Virus record (IMG/VR): IMGVR_UViG_3300027513_000042
Span: 1-26,311 of that record
Direction: 5' to 3' (one strand)
Origin: a virus
Length of the DNA stretch: 26,311 nt
In this document: in pieces, positions 10,432-18,398 of the stretch
How the letters are laid out: every line of letters starts with the position of its first letter
Position numbering within the stretch: the stretch's first letter is position 1
The notes under the pieces: model-generated
What the model was told of the DNA's origin: nothing
Database searches by the model: none
What the model saw: only the letters and a program-made list of their open reading frames with translations
Position numbers and translations under genes: made by a program

Positions 10432-13400
10432 TTAGGTGCTCCAATCGTGAACTAGGTCGTCGCCGTCCCAGACGAACACGTCTTCTCCATCGGTCACGGC
10501 TTCCCACTTGCGGGCGTCGTTGACCCACACCGAGCCGTTGTAGCGGAGGTCATCATCGAGCGTGGCCGACGAGATGGTCACGTCGGTCAGGTCATCGAGG
10601 TCCGAAGCCCCACCCGTCCCCAGCTCGGTGATGTTGGTCGAGCCCGAGTTGGTGTAGAGCGAGGTGAAGTTATCGACCAGGATGTTCCCGGCCAGCATCA
10701 CGTTGTCGACGTTGGTGAGCTGGATCGCCGAACGGGCGGTGCCGTCGGTCGAGAAGACTGAGTTGGAGATAACGATGTGGTCCAGCGCCGCCACGTCCTC
10801 GGCGACGATGGAGATGGCCTTGCCGGTGTTGTTGGAATGCAGGCCAAACTGGTTGCCCGCAAGGATGATGTTGGAGAAGGTCGAAGTCCCGACCTGGGTG
10901 ATGTTGATGCCGTGGCCGGTGATGTTCTCGATTGACGAGTTGGAGACCATCAGGATGATGGTGGCAATCGAGCCCGCCATTGCCACTTGGATACCGTCGC
11001 CGAAGAAGTGGGAGCGGCCGTTGATCTTGACGTTGGTGAGCTTCAACCCACCGCCGGACTCGAGGCGAATACCAGCCGTGGAGTTGACTCCCTCGGCGGT
11101 GATCCATGTGTCCGAGATGGACCCGTCCCCGCCGTCGGGAAGGTCGATGTGGCGGATCTTGAGGCCGTACGTGATCGGGCCGAGCAGATGGCAGCCCGCC
11201 ATGCGCCACTCAGCGCCCTCTTGGATATCGACGTTGATGTAGAACCCTTCGACGCTGATGTTGCGGAACTGGCCGTGGTCGCCGTTGGCCGTAATCGCAA
11301 TCCCCGCTCCCGCCGTGGGCGAGCCCTCCGAGTTCATGATCGCCAGCCCCTCGAAGGAGTAGCCGTGCGCCCCGATGGTGAAGGCGTTGGCGGTGTCCGA
11401 GGACTGCTTGACGCGGGAGGCGTAGGTTGAGAACGACGTACCGCCCGCCGCCATCCCGTCACCGAGGATGCGGCAGGCCACGGTGATCGTGGTCAAGGCC
11501 GAGGAGATGAGATAGTCGCCGGCCGGGAAGTACAGCACGCCCCGCCCCGCCGAGTTCAGCGCAGCGATGGCAGAGTTGATATCGGACGTGTCGTCGGTCG
11601 TCCCGTCCCCCGTTGCACCGTAGTCGGTGACGTTGAACCAGCCCAGCGGCACCCCGCCCGGTCCTGCGGCCCCGAGTTCCTGCAGCGCGGCCTCCACGTC
11701 GTTGCCGCTGAAGTAGGCGCCGGCGTCGGTGATGACGATGGCCGAGGCGGGGTGCGAGGTGCCTTCCTTGTGCAACTCGAGCGTGTCGTGGCCCTGCTTC
11801 GGCCCCACGCTGTACGGAGCCTCCTTGATGGGCCGGTCGAGCTGCATGCGAGCCCAGAACACGCCAGGTACCGGCGTCGTCCAGCGCAGCTGCGCGATGC
11901 GGCGCGGGACGTACTGGTCGTCGGCGTCGGGGATGGCGCGAGCCTTGATGTACAGGAGCTGCCCGTACTTGATGCACCCGACCTGCTCGCGGCCCAGCGG
12001 CCCGATGCTCACGTTGTAGGTGCGGTCCTCGCGCTTGATGCGCTCGTGGATGGCGGCGGCCAGCACGTCCGCCTTGCCGGACGTGTTGATGGCCGGGTCG
12101 TTGGTATAGAACGACTTCTCGGCGTGCCAGTACTCGTCGTGCGTGATGTCGTCATGCAGCGACACGTAGGCGCCGTCCTGCCCGTAGTACAGGCGCAGCC
12201 CGCACAGCAGGTCCAGCCCGTCCTCAGTCGACGACGGGCCGACGTCCCACTTCGGCGGGAACACGAGCGTCGTGCCGCCGCCACCAGTTCGGGTATAGCC
12301 CACCGCGATGGCGGACCAGTCTCGGTTGGGGCTGATTGCCACCGTCCACGGGTTCGTCCCGCCCTGCTCGGTGAGCTGCTGCGCGATCATGGCCTTGACG
12401 TTGTCACTGGTGCCGCTCACGCCCAGGGCGGCCACCATGCTGTCCCAGTCTCCGTCGGGGGTCAGCTCGCCAGAACCACCGAACACCGACGCACCCGCGA
12501 TGACCACGTCCCCGGCCGGGGCGGTGATGGAGATGAGGCCGTTGATTGTCCCCGCGCCCGTCCCCACGTCAGGACTGCCCAGCGCCCCCGCGTACGACCA
12601 TGCGCCGATGGCCCGCCCGCCCCACGGCGTACCGCTGATCTGCATGGCGTAACGGATGTAGTCACCAGACGACAGCGGGTTGGTGACGTTGCAGCGCCAT
12701 ATCTCGATGACGTCGTCAGCCGACGAGGCGGTGTTGATGTGGTAGGCGTCCAGCCCCCAAGTGTTGCCCTGCTCGTCGTAGATGCCGCCCGTCTTGAGTT
12801 TGTAGTTCCACGCCGCGACCAGAATGATCGTATCCCCGACTGCCACGTCGGCGGCCAGGGTGATCTCGACCCGCTCCTCCTCCGCTCCGGGCCAGTCGGG
12901 GTTGTCGGTGTTGAGTTCCGTGTTGGCGTTGGAGGCCGCCGAGCCGAGGAACGTGTCGGCGCCCGACGAACACACCCCTTCCATGCTCCACTCGGCAGGG
13001 CGGTCGCTGATGCTGATGCCCGCCGGGTACGTGGTCGAGTCCCAGGTGTCGTACCACAGCTCATCGTCGACGGTGACGAACACGTTCTTGTTGGCGAGCT
13101 GCGATATCTCTTGCAGCACCTCAAGCGGCGTGACGCCGTCGTAGGTCTTGGCGTCAAGGGTGATGGTGCTGCCCGATGCCACGTAGGTGTTGGATATGAC
13201 GGTGGTCGGGCGCGGGTCGCCGTTGAGGTAGGTCGTGATGAGGGCGTTGACGCGGGCCACGTCGGTTTCCTCGGGCCGCACCCAGTCGTCGATGATGATG
13301 AGTTGCAAGTCCTCGTTGGAGTCGCCCGCCGTCATCACCAGCTCGCGCGCACGGTCCGCCTTCTGCCGCCCGCGTGAGTAGTCCTTGGTCCCCACCCGGC

Positions 13401-13683
13401 CCACCGCCATGCGGACCTCGTCACCGTCCGGCCCGTCCAGCCAGTACCAGCGCGACCCGCGCGAGATGCTGACGTTGTCCAGGCCCGAGGGCAGGTCGAG
13501 CGAGTTGCCGGTCTGGCCCTGCTCGTCGCGCATGGGGATGGTGGACGTGTTCGACTCGCCACGGAAGGCACGCCCGCCGGCTTCGACTTCCTCCCAGATG
13601 ACGTGAACCGGCGAAGTGGCGTCGGTCAGGTCGGACTCGGGGGTTTCGTCCTCGCCCTGCTTGATGACGAACGAGCGGGCCAC
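10432..13683 (-). CDS. Tail tip / spike protein with pectin-lyase beta-helix domain
   Basis: 1083 aa, GTG start at 13683 sharing one base with the tape-measure stop (TAGTG). Residues 1-238 and about 465-650 look like a siphophage tail-tip (baseplate hub, Tal-like) module, with YDGVTPLEVLQEISQLANKN and DVLAAAIHERIKRED. Between them, about 239-464, sits an inserted beta-sandwich. From about 680 (GWFNVTDYGATGDGTTDD) the sequence is a pectate-lyase-3 type right-handed beta-helix to about 1010, typical of phage spikes that cut surface polysaccharide. The end (SDLDDLTDVTISSATLDDDL, YNGSVWVN) is a short fibre-like motif. It would bind and perhaps degrade host glycan. Catalytic residues cannot be assigned from sequence alone. 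Confidence 0.8.
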   Translation of the reverse strand: MARSFVIKQGEDETPESDLTDATSPVHVIWEEVEAGGRAFRGESNTSTIPMRDEQGQTGNSLDLPSGLDNVSISRGSRWYWLDGPDGDEVRMAVGRVGTKDYSRGRQKADRARELVMTAGDSNEDLQLIIIDDWVRPEETDVARVNALITTYLNGDPRPTTVISNTYVASGSTITLDAKTYDGVTPLEVLQEISQLANKNVFVTVDDELWYDTWDSTTYPAGISISDRPAEWSMEGVCSSGADTFLGSAASNANTELNTDNPDWPGAEEERVEITLAADVAVGDTIILVAAWNYKLKTGGIYDEQGNTWGLDAYHINTASSADDVIEIWRCNVTNPLSSGDYIRYAMQISGTPWGGRAIGAWSYAGALGSPDVGTGAGTINGLISITAPAGDVVIAGASVFGGSGELTPDGDWDSMVAALGVSGTSDNVKAMIAQQLTEQGGTNPWTVAISPNRDWSAIAVGYTRTGGGGTTLVFPPKWDVGPSSTEDGLDLLCGLRLYYGQDGAYVSLHDDITHDEYWHAEKSFYTNDPAINTSGKADVLAAAIHERIKREDRTYNVSIGPLGREQVGCIKYGQLLYIKARAIPDADDQYVPRRIAQLRWTTPVPGVFWARMQLDRPIKEAPYSVGPKQGHDTLELHKEGTSHPASAIVITDAGAYFSGNDVEAALQELGAAGPGGVPLGWFNVTDYGATGDGTTDDTSDINSAIAALNSAGRGVLYFPAGDYLISSALTTITVACRILGDGMAAGGTSFSTYASRVKQSSDTANAFTIGAHGYSFEGLAIMNSEGSPTAGAGIAITANGDHGQFRNISVEGFYINVDIQEGAEWRMAGCHLLGPITYGLKIRHIDLPDGGDGSISDTWITAEGVNSTAGIRLESGGGLKLTNVKINGRSHFFGDGIQVAMAGSIATIILMVSNSSIENITGHGINITQVGTSTFSNIILAGNQFGLHSNNTGKAISIVAEDVAALDHIVISNSVFSTDGTARSAIQLTNVDNVMLAGNILVDNFTSLYTNSGSTNITELGTGGASDLDDLTDVTISSATLDDDLRYNGSVWVNDARKWEAVTDGEDVFVWDGDDLVHDWST

Positions 13684-15410
13684 TAGATGCCCGCCGAGTT
13701 GGTCGACTCAGAGAAGCCCGTCGAGGTCCTCAGCACGGTGGAGCGGTACATCTGGTTGGCGATGACCGACACGCCCACCGTGTTGTTGACGTTCACGTTA
13801 TTGCGGACGTCCACGTTGTGCGGCGTACGGGCCACCGCGTCGATGCGCGGGCCCAGCCCGCCTACCGCGCCTGAGACGCCGCGCGTCGCGTCAACGGACG
13901 TGAGGATGGCCGAACGCTCGTCCCGCGTGAGCGATTCGACCCGCTTCAGGGACTGCGCGACGGCGCCGTGGTTCCACAGGCGGTCGAACTCGGACCTGGT
14001 CATCTCGCCGCTCTTGACCTTCAGCCGGTCCGCTTCCATCTGCGCGTTGTTGTTGGTCGACCCCGACAGCATCAGCGGCAGCGCCGCGAGGCCCGCCACG
14101 AGGGGCAGCTTGCTCGCTGGCCCCTTGCCGCCGCCCGGTCCACCCGTAGGACCGTTGACATTGACGACGCCGGCCTGGACCGTCATCAGCCCGAGCTTCT
14201 GCGTGATCCACTTGCCGAGTCCGGTCGTCACGCCTCCGAGAATCCCACCCAGCGCCCCGCCGGTGAGCTTGTTCAGCCCCCAGCCGGTGAGGACGGCGGT
14301 CTGCACCCACGGCGGCAGGCCCATGAACGCGTCGAGCAGCGCCTTGGAGCCGGTGCCCAGCAGGCGCGCGGCGTTGCCGATGGACTCCCACGGCAGCCCG
14401 CCCACGGTGGAGGCGATGCCACCGATGTCGGCCGAGATGCCCGAGAAGTCGCCGCTGGTCAGGGCGTCCATGCCCTGCTCCAGCAGGGCCACCCCGCGCT
14501 CCAAGTTGGCGTCGGTGAACAGGCCGGCGATGGACTCGCCCAGCTGCTCGGCGCCTTGGAGGACGCGGTCGGAGCCGAGGAAGTCGATGAGCTTGTCGCG
14601 CACCCGGTCGATGGCCGGGAGCAGCGGGCCGGCGAGTGCCTTCTGTACGTCCTCGATGCGGTCGGCCAGTGCCGCCTGCTTGCCGGCTGCGGTGTCACCC
14701 GCCGCCGCGAAGCGGCCACCGTACAGGTCGGCCAGCCGGTCGAGGATGATCTCCTGCGCTCCCAGCATGTCGCCGGATTCTTGGAGCGCCTTGATCTCTT
14801 CCTTCTGCTGGTCGGTGAACGTCGCGCCACGCTTCTCCAGCCGCGACAGCCCCTTGGCCGGGTCGTTCAGCGCACGCCCGAGGGTCGTGACGATGCCTTG
14901 CAGGCCCTCCGGCCCACCGCCGAGCGCCTCGTTCATGTTCAATGCGGCCTCGAGCGTCGGCTCGAAGGCCTTGTCTCGGATGTTGGTGAACGTCAGCAGC
15001 AGGTTGGCGCCGGACTGGATGACCTTGTCGTCGATGGTGGCGTTGAGGTTCTCGTACTCCTCGGACATCTCGCGGATGCCCTCGGCCGTCTGCCCGCTGA
15101 TGCCGTTCGTGGACTTGAGTACGGTCTGGGTGGCGACCGTGACGTTCTCAAGCTCGTTCAGCGCATCGACGCCCTTCTTGACGTTGACCACCAGCAAGCC
15201 GACGCCCGCCACGGCTCCGACCACGCCGATCTTGGCGAGGTTGGTCAGCCCACGGTTGACGCCCTGGCCGGCCAGCGCCGCGTTGCGCTGCATGCCCGAC
15301 AGGCGCTTCTCGAACCCGCCGATGGCTCCCTCGGCCTTGCCCAGGGGCTTGCTGAACTTGTCTTGCAGCTCGAGGGCTGCGATGAGCTTCGCAGTCTCAG
15401 CGGTTGCCAC
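13683..15410 (-). CDS. Tape measure protein
   Basis: 575 aa. GTG at 15410 three bases after the frameshift-frame stop, with AAGGGG upstream. It follows the tail-chaperone pair and precedes the tail tip, the canonical tape-measure position. The N-terminus has a coiled, charged region, then a hydrophobic span (about 60-76, KIGVVGAVAGVGLLVV). The middle is helical with the typical tape-measure pattern around EALGGGPEGLQGIVTTLGRA and RLEKRGATFTDQQKEEIKAL. A Gly-rich stretch (GPTGGPGGGKGP) precedes the C-terminal domain. At roughly 0.15 nm per residue it predicts a tail near 86 nm. No muramidase or peptidase motif is visible. Confidence 0.88.
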   Translation of the reverse strand: MATAETAKLIAALELQDKFSKPLGKAEGAIGGFEKRLSGMQRNAALAGQGVNRGLTNLAKIGVVGAVAGVGLLVVNVKKGVDALNELENVTVATQTVLKSTNGISGQTAEGIREMSEEYENLNATIDDKVIQSGANLLLTFTNIRDKAFEPTLEAALNMNEALGGGPEGLQGIVTTLGRALNDPAKGLSRLEKRGATFTDQQKEEIKALQESGDMLGAQEIILDRLADLYGGRFAAAGDTAAGKQAALADRIEDVQKALAGPLLPAIDRVRDKLIDFLGSDRVLQGAEQLGESIAGLFTDANLERGVALLEQGMDALTSGDFSGISADIGGIASTVGGLPWESIGNAARLLGTGSKALLDAFMGLPPWVQTAVLTGWGLNKLTGGALGGILGGVTTGLGKWITQKLGLMTVQAGVVNVNGPTGGPGGGKGPASKLPLVAGLAALPLMLSGSTNNNAQMEADRLKVKSGEMTRSEFDRLWNHGAVAQSLKRVESLTRDERSAILTSVDATRGVSGAVGGLGPRIDAVARTPHNVDVRNNVNVNNTVGVSVIANQMYRSTVLRTSTGFSESTNSAGI

Positions 15411-15413
15411 GGC

Positions 15414-15692
15414 TCACCCCTTCACGCTGACGCGCAGGCGGCGCATGGCAGCGTCCTCCGAGGTCGCCTGGTTGGCGGCCTGCTGGCGCCACTTCGTGCC
15501 CACCTGTCGGTCGGCGATGACCTGCAACCGCCATCGCGCTAGCTCGAAGTCGTCGCGGTGACGGCCATCTCCGTAGTGGTAGTCGAGGACTGCTTCGATG
15601 GCCGGTGCCGTTTCGTCCCGCCACCATTGCGGATCACTGACGTCGGTCCGCCTGTCGTTGTGGAGGGCGACGAGTTGGCAACCCTGTTCACT
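15414..15692 (-). CDS. Tail assembly chaperone, -1 frameshift extension
   Basis: This frame has no start of its own. It is entered from the chaperone gene by a -1 slip at CCCTTTA (15698-15692); the first codon after the slip is AGT at 15692-15690. It encodes 92 residues that read like real protein: DVSDPQWWRDETAPAIEAVL, DYHYGDGRHRDDFELARWRL and a basic end (AAMRRLRVSVKG). The stop lies three bases before the tape-measure GTG. The fusion would be 212 aa (120 + 92), the counterpart of lambda gpGT. The unshifted frame by contrast ends in a low-complexity Thr/Ser tail. Confidence 0.78.
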   Translation of the reverse strand, partial: SEQGCQLVALHNDRRTDVSDPQWWRDETAPAIEAVLDYHYGDGRHRDDFELARWRLQVIADRQVGTKWRQQAANQATSEDAAMRRLRVSVKG

Positions 15693-16051
15693 AAAGGGAC
15701 CACGTACCGGGTGGCGTACAGGTCATCGGCCTTGTCGGCGGCCACGGTGCTGCGCTCGAAGTCACTGAGCAGCTGGTCGCGGATGGACTCGGGCGTGACC
15801 GGGATGGCCTTGCCCGTCTCGTCGACGAGGTTCCACGACTCAACCCCGACCAGCAGATACGCCTCGCCGAGGATGCCGGTCACGGCGGGGCCACTCAGCC
15901 CCGAGTTGCTGGCCGCGATGATGGACGATTGGAGTTGGACGCCAGCCGCCAGCCCGAGCTTCTCGCGCAGGTTGACGACGTCGCCCTCCTCATGGGGCGC
16001 GCCCGGACAGGCGCACGGTCCGATACGGACCGCCACGGTTGGCGACTGCAT
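15539..16051 (-). CDS. Tail assembly chaperone (gpG-like, unshifted form)
   Basis: 170 aa. ATG at 16051 is two bases after the tail tube stop. It begins MQSPTVAVRIGPCACPGAPH; the folded part ends about residue 120 (GEAYLLVGVESWNLVDETGK, SIRDQLLSDFERS, DDLYATRYVVPL). After the slippery site the 0 frame continues as a disordered Thr/Ser/Arg-rich tail. Chaperones of this class coat the tape measure and recruit tail-tube subunits; a small fraction carries the -1 extension. The N-terminal CACPGAPHEEGD motif is shared with other phages of this type as far as I recall. The gene's place between tail tube and tape measure is diagnostic. Confidence 0.85.
   Translation of the reverse strand: MQSPTVAVRIGPCACPGAPHEEGDVVNLREKLGLAAGVQLQSSIIAASNSGLSGPAVTGILGEAYLLVGVESWNLVDETGKAIPVTPESIRDQLLSDFERSTVAADKADDLYATRYVVPLVNRVANSSPSTTTGGPTSVIRNGGGTKRHRPSKQSSTTTTEMAVTATTSS
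15692..15698 (-). promoter_or_regulatory. Programmed -1 ribosomal frameshift site CCCTTTA
   Basis: In the chaperone frame the codons read GTC CCT TTA, so the heptamer is C CCT TTA, an exact X XXY YYZ slippery sequence. Slipping back one base joins the frame encoding the 92-aa extension. A convincing downstream pseudoknot or stem could not be identified by eye. Confidence 0.75.
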
Positions 16052-16053
16052 GG

Positions 16054-17151
16054 CTACAGCGACGCAGTCGCGAGAGTGTTGACCAGGACCGAACGGAAGG
16101 CGTAGCCGAGAGTCGAGTGGTAGAACGCCCGACCGACCAGCGTGACGGTCGTGTTGTTCCCGATGGCGCCGTCCTCGCGGGTGTAGTAGCGCAGCGGCAT
16201 CCGCAGCTGCCACGAGTAGGGGATGTCCGGCGAGCCGGCCGTCTGGGCGAAGGCGGTCGACGTGAACTCGATCTCGACGAAGCGGTTGACCGCCGTCTCG
16301 CTGAACCATGCGTCCGACTCCGACCCGACGCCGACCGTGTCGGCCGTCTTGGCGAACTGCATGGACAGCTCGATGGAGCGGGGCCCGACGCCGTAGCCCG
16401 ACAGGTCGAAGCCGTTGCCGTTGGCAAGGCGCTTGAGGTCGAGTTCGCGGCTGATGGTCAGGGTGAACGAGTGCAGCGCATCCGAGATGGCCGTGGTCCC
16501 GATGTCACCGTGCGCCGAGTCGATGGACAGCACCGCGTTGCCGAGATAGACCGGCACGCCTTCGCTGTCCACGCTGAGGGCGGCGGTGGGCACCGACGGG
16601 GTGGGTTGCAGGCCCGACTCGGTCGAGCCCTCGTAGCGCACCATGCCGAAGCGCCAGGCCAGGTCAGCCGACAGCGCGCCTAGGCCCTCAGGGCCGGTGA
16701 TGGTCAGCGACTCGAGCAGGCCGTCGCCGAACTGGAACCAGTCGTTGGGCTTGCCACCCGTGCCGTCGAGGTCGTCGCCGAACTCGTACGTGTACAGGTC
16801 CAGCTCGTCGGCAGTGAGGGAGGCGGGCTGGTGGGTCCACGTCTTTGCCGTGCCAGCACCGACCGCGTCGACGTCGTCGCCCAGCATGGCCGACAGCATC
16901 AGCGGGATGTCGTTGTAGTACAGGGCCGGCGCGTTGTGCGCGGCGGTCAGGTTCTCGGCCTCGCGGTACGGGGCCACGATGGGGTCGAGCGATCCCGCAT
17001 CCACCTCGGGGTCGGTCCATGCGAGGTCGGTGTCGGGAACGCCCGTGAACGGATACCTCCGCACGGCGGCGACCGGCGTGGCGAACGCCGTCTGCCGTGC
17101 GAACTGGTGGGCTCGCAGCTTGACGAGGCCCGGAGTCGCGGCGACTGTCAC
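16054..17151 (-). CDS. Major tail tube protein
   Basis: 365 aa. GTG at 17151 preceded by GGAGGATC, the strongest ribosome site in the window, as expected for an abundant virion protein. Position directly before the chaperone pair identifies it. It is beta-rich, with repeated segments such as YEFGDDLDGTGGKPNDWFQF, FTLTISRELDLKRLANGNGF and AFYHSTLGYAFRSVLVNTLA. The internal similarity of two beta-sandwich halves is typical of tail tube subunits that stack as hexamers. A 72-base gap upstream contains the ribosome site and no recognisable gene. Confidence 0.82.
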   Translation of the reverse strand: MTVAATPGLVKLRAHQFARQTAFATPVAAVRRYPFTGVPDTDLAWTDPEVDAGSLDPIVAPYREAENLTAAHNAPALYYNDIPLMLSAMLGDDVDAVGAGTAKTWTHQPASLTADELDLYTYEFGDDLDGTGGKPNDWFQFGDGLLESLTITGPEGLGALSADLAWRFGMVRYEGSTESGLQPTPSVPTAALSVDSEGVPVYLGNAVLSIDSAHGDIGTTAISDALHSFTLTISRELDLKRLANGNGFDLSGYGVGPRSIELSMQFAKTADTVGVGSESDAWFSETAVNRFVEIEFTSTAFAQTAGSPDIPYSWQLRMPLRYYTREDGAIGNNTTVTLVGRAFYHSTLGYAFRSVLVNTLATASL

Positions 17152-17223
17152 TGGTAGATCCTCCGGTATGTACGGGACACGATTGGGACGCCGGCTGCGT
17201 ACTGTCCCGCAGCCATGGACACG

Positions 17224-17664
17224 CTAGAGGGCACTGAACTGGCCCTCGGTCGAGAGGAGGAAGGTCGTCGAGTAGTACGGCAGGGCCGTGTCGGCGGGCA
17301 TCCACTCGGGCACCCAGCCGTCGTCGTCGTTGGACTCGACCGGCAGGGTCAGGGTGGCGCCTCCGGCAGCATGCTTGTTGTCGATGACGTACTGCCAGAA
17401 GCCGTCGATGAGGGCGTCGTTGGCCTCCACCACGTCACCCCGAGCCACCAGGCCACGGACGAAGCGGATGAGGATCTGCCAGTTCGGCATGACCACCGCT
17501 CCGGTGTAGGTAACGTCGCCGGTGTTGATGGACTCCACGAACGCAGCTGGCGGGTGCAGCGACATCGGGCGGGTCGGGAAGGTCTGCATCAGGTCGCCGT
17601 CGTTGGCGGCCTTATAGCCGTCCAGCAGGAGCATGGCAGCCGTGCGGGCTTCGACACGGTTCAT
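17224..17664 (-). CDS. Tail terminator / head-tail completion protein
   Basis: 146 aa. ATG at 17664 overlaps the upstream stop (ATGA). It has an alpha/beta layout: helix MNRVEARTAAMLLLDGYKAA, then DLMQTFPTRPMSLHPPAAFV, strands VVMPNWQILIRFVRGLV and LPYYSTTFLLSTEGQ. Place in gene order (after an HK97 gp10-like protein, before the tail tube) matches the tail terminator (lambda gpU-like), which caps the tube and joins it to the head. Sequence alone would not name it, so the call rests mainly on synteny. Confidence 0.6.
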   Translation of the reverse strand: MNRVEARTAAMLLLDGYKAANDGDLMQTFPTRPMSLHPPAAFVESINTGDVTYTGAVVMPNWQILIRFVRGLVARGDVVEANDALIDGFWQYVIDNKHAAGGATLTLPVESNDDDGWVPEWMPADTALPYYSTTFLLSTEGQFSAL

Positions 17665-18080
17665 GCCGCCTGGTTCCACTGGCGGATGAGTTCTTCGGCC
17701 ATCGGGTTCTTGCGTAGCGCCTCGGATGCGGCGCGCTTGGCGAAGTCGCTCTTGCCGTGGCCGGGATGCTTGACGCGCTTGGCGAAGCGAGGCTGCCCCG
17801 CGACGTTGAACTTGACCGCCCGCATCTTCTTCGGTCGGATGTCGTGCGCCTTCGAGCCCGCCATGAGGATGCGAGCCTGGTAGGCGGCCTGCACCGTGGC
17901 GCGCTTCATCGAGGCGTTCTTGCGGCGGATGGAGCGTTCGGTCTTGCCGGTGTCCTTCGGGACGTAGCGCTTCGCCAGCTTGACGGTGTCGTCCGCCCAG
18001 CGCCGACCGACCGGCTTGAACACGGTCTTGATGGCCTTCATGCGGCGGCGCAGCTCGCGCCCGCCCTTGAGGGTTGCCAT
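17661..18080 (-). CDS. HK97 gp10-like head-tail joining protein
   Basis: 139 aa, ATG at 18080 sharing one base with the upstream stop (TGATG). It is very basic with the gp10 pattern: KLAKRYVPKDTGKTERSIRR followed by beta strands, a Gly/His-containing loop (GSKAHDIRPKK) and a C-terminal helix (KNPMAEELIRQWNQ). The PKDTGxxxxSI signature is the most recognisable element of the family. It follows the connector gene and precedes the terminator, as in HK97-type neck modules. Confidence 0.75.
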   Translation of the reverse strand: MATLKGGRELRRRMKAIKTVFKPVGRRWADDTVKLAKRYVPKDTGKTERSIRRKNASMKRATVQAAYQARILMAGSKAHDIRPKKMRAVKFNVAGQPRFAKRVKHPGHGKSDFAKRAASEALRKNPMAEELIRQWNQAA

Positions 18081-18385
18081 CAGGCGATGGCGAACCGGCG
18101 CCGGTGGCCCTTGAGGAGCCGCTGGTACGCCGGGTCCGCCGCCGCTTCGATGGGGATGTTGGCTTCGGCCGGTGCCTTGGCGATACGCACCGCCAGCAGC
18201 ATGGCCGCTCGAGCGAGGGAGTAGTCCGGCGCGTCGCTCGCGTCGTCCCAGTCCCCCACGTCGAGCTTGACCTGTTCGATGGCGGCCTGGCGCACGCCTT
18301 CGAGGTGCTGGTCGCCGTCCCAGTCGTCGCTCGTGACGTCCAGGACTTGCTTCAGCGCCGCGAGGGTGGGCCAGGCCGCCGCCAT
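18080..18385 (-). CDS. Head-tail connector (gp6-like adaptor)
   Basis: 101 aa. ATG at 18385, 13 bases after the capsid gene stop; no good Shine-Dalgarno is seen. The protein is helical: AAWPTLAALKQVLDVTSDDW, RQAAIEQVKLDVGDWDD, YSLARAAMLLAVRIAKAPAE and a basic end (RLLKGHRRRFAIA). This is the usual shape of the DNA-packaging adaptors that sit between portal and neck. Location immediately after the capsid gene supports it. It could also be a different small neck protein. Confidence 0.65.
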   Translation of the reverse strand: MAAAWPTLAALKQVLDVTSDDWDGDQHLEGVRQAAIEQVKLDVGDWDDASDAPDYSLARAAMLLAVRIAKAPAEANIPIEAAADPAYQRLLKGHRRRFAIA

Positions 18386-18398
18386 CGTCAGCTACCGG

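Noticed and set aside
11752-13377. Long open frame (541 codons) on the plus strand
   Set aside because: It is antisense to the tail-tip gene, Arg/Val/Gly/Asp-rich as expected for a mirrored high-GC frame, and has no recognisable domain or promoter.
13687-15561. Long plus-strand frames (624 and 524 codons) opposite the tape measure
   Set aside because: They are shadows of the tape-measure codons; one is Ser/Pro/Ala-rich, the other Arg/Leu/Gln-rich, and they lack ribosome sites and conserved motifs.
17152-17223. Short GGGACA/TGTCCC inverted repeat considered as a terminator before the tail tube gene
   Set aside because: Arms are only six bases, there is no T-tract, and the gap is explained by the strong ribosome site.
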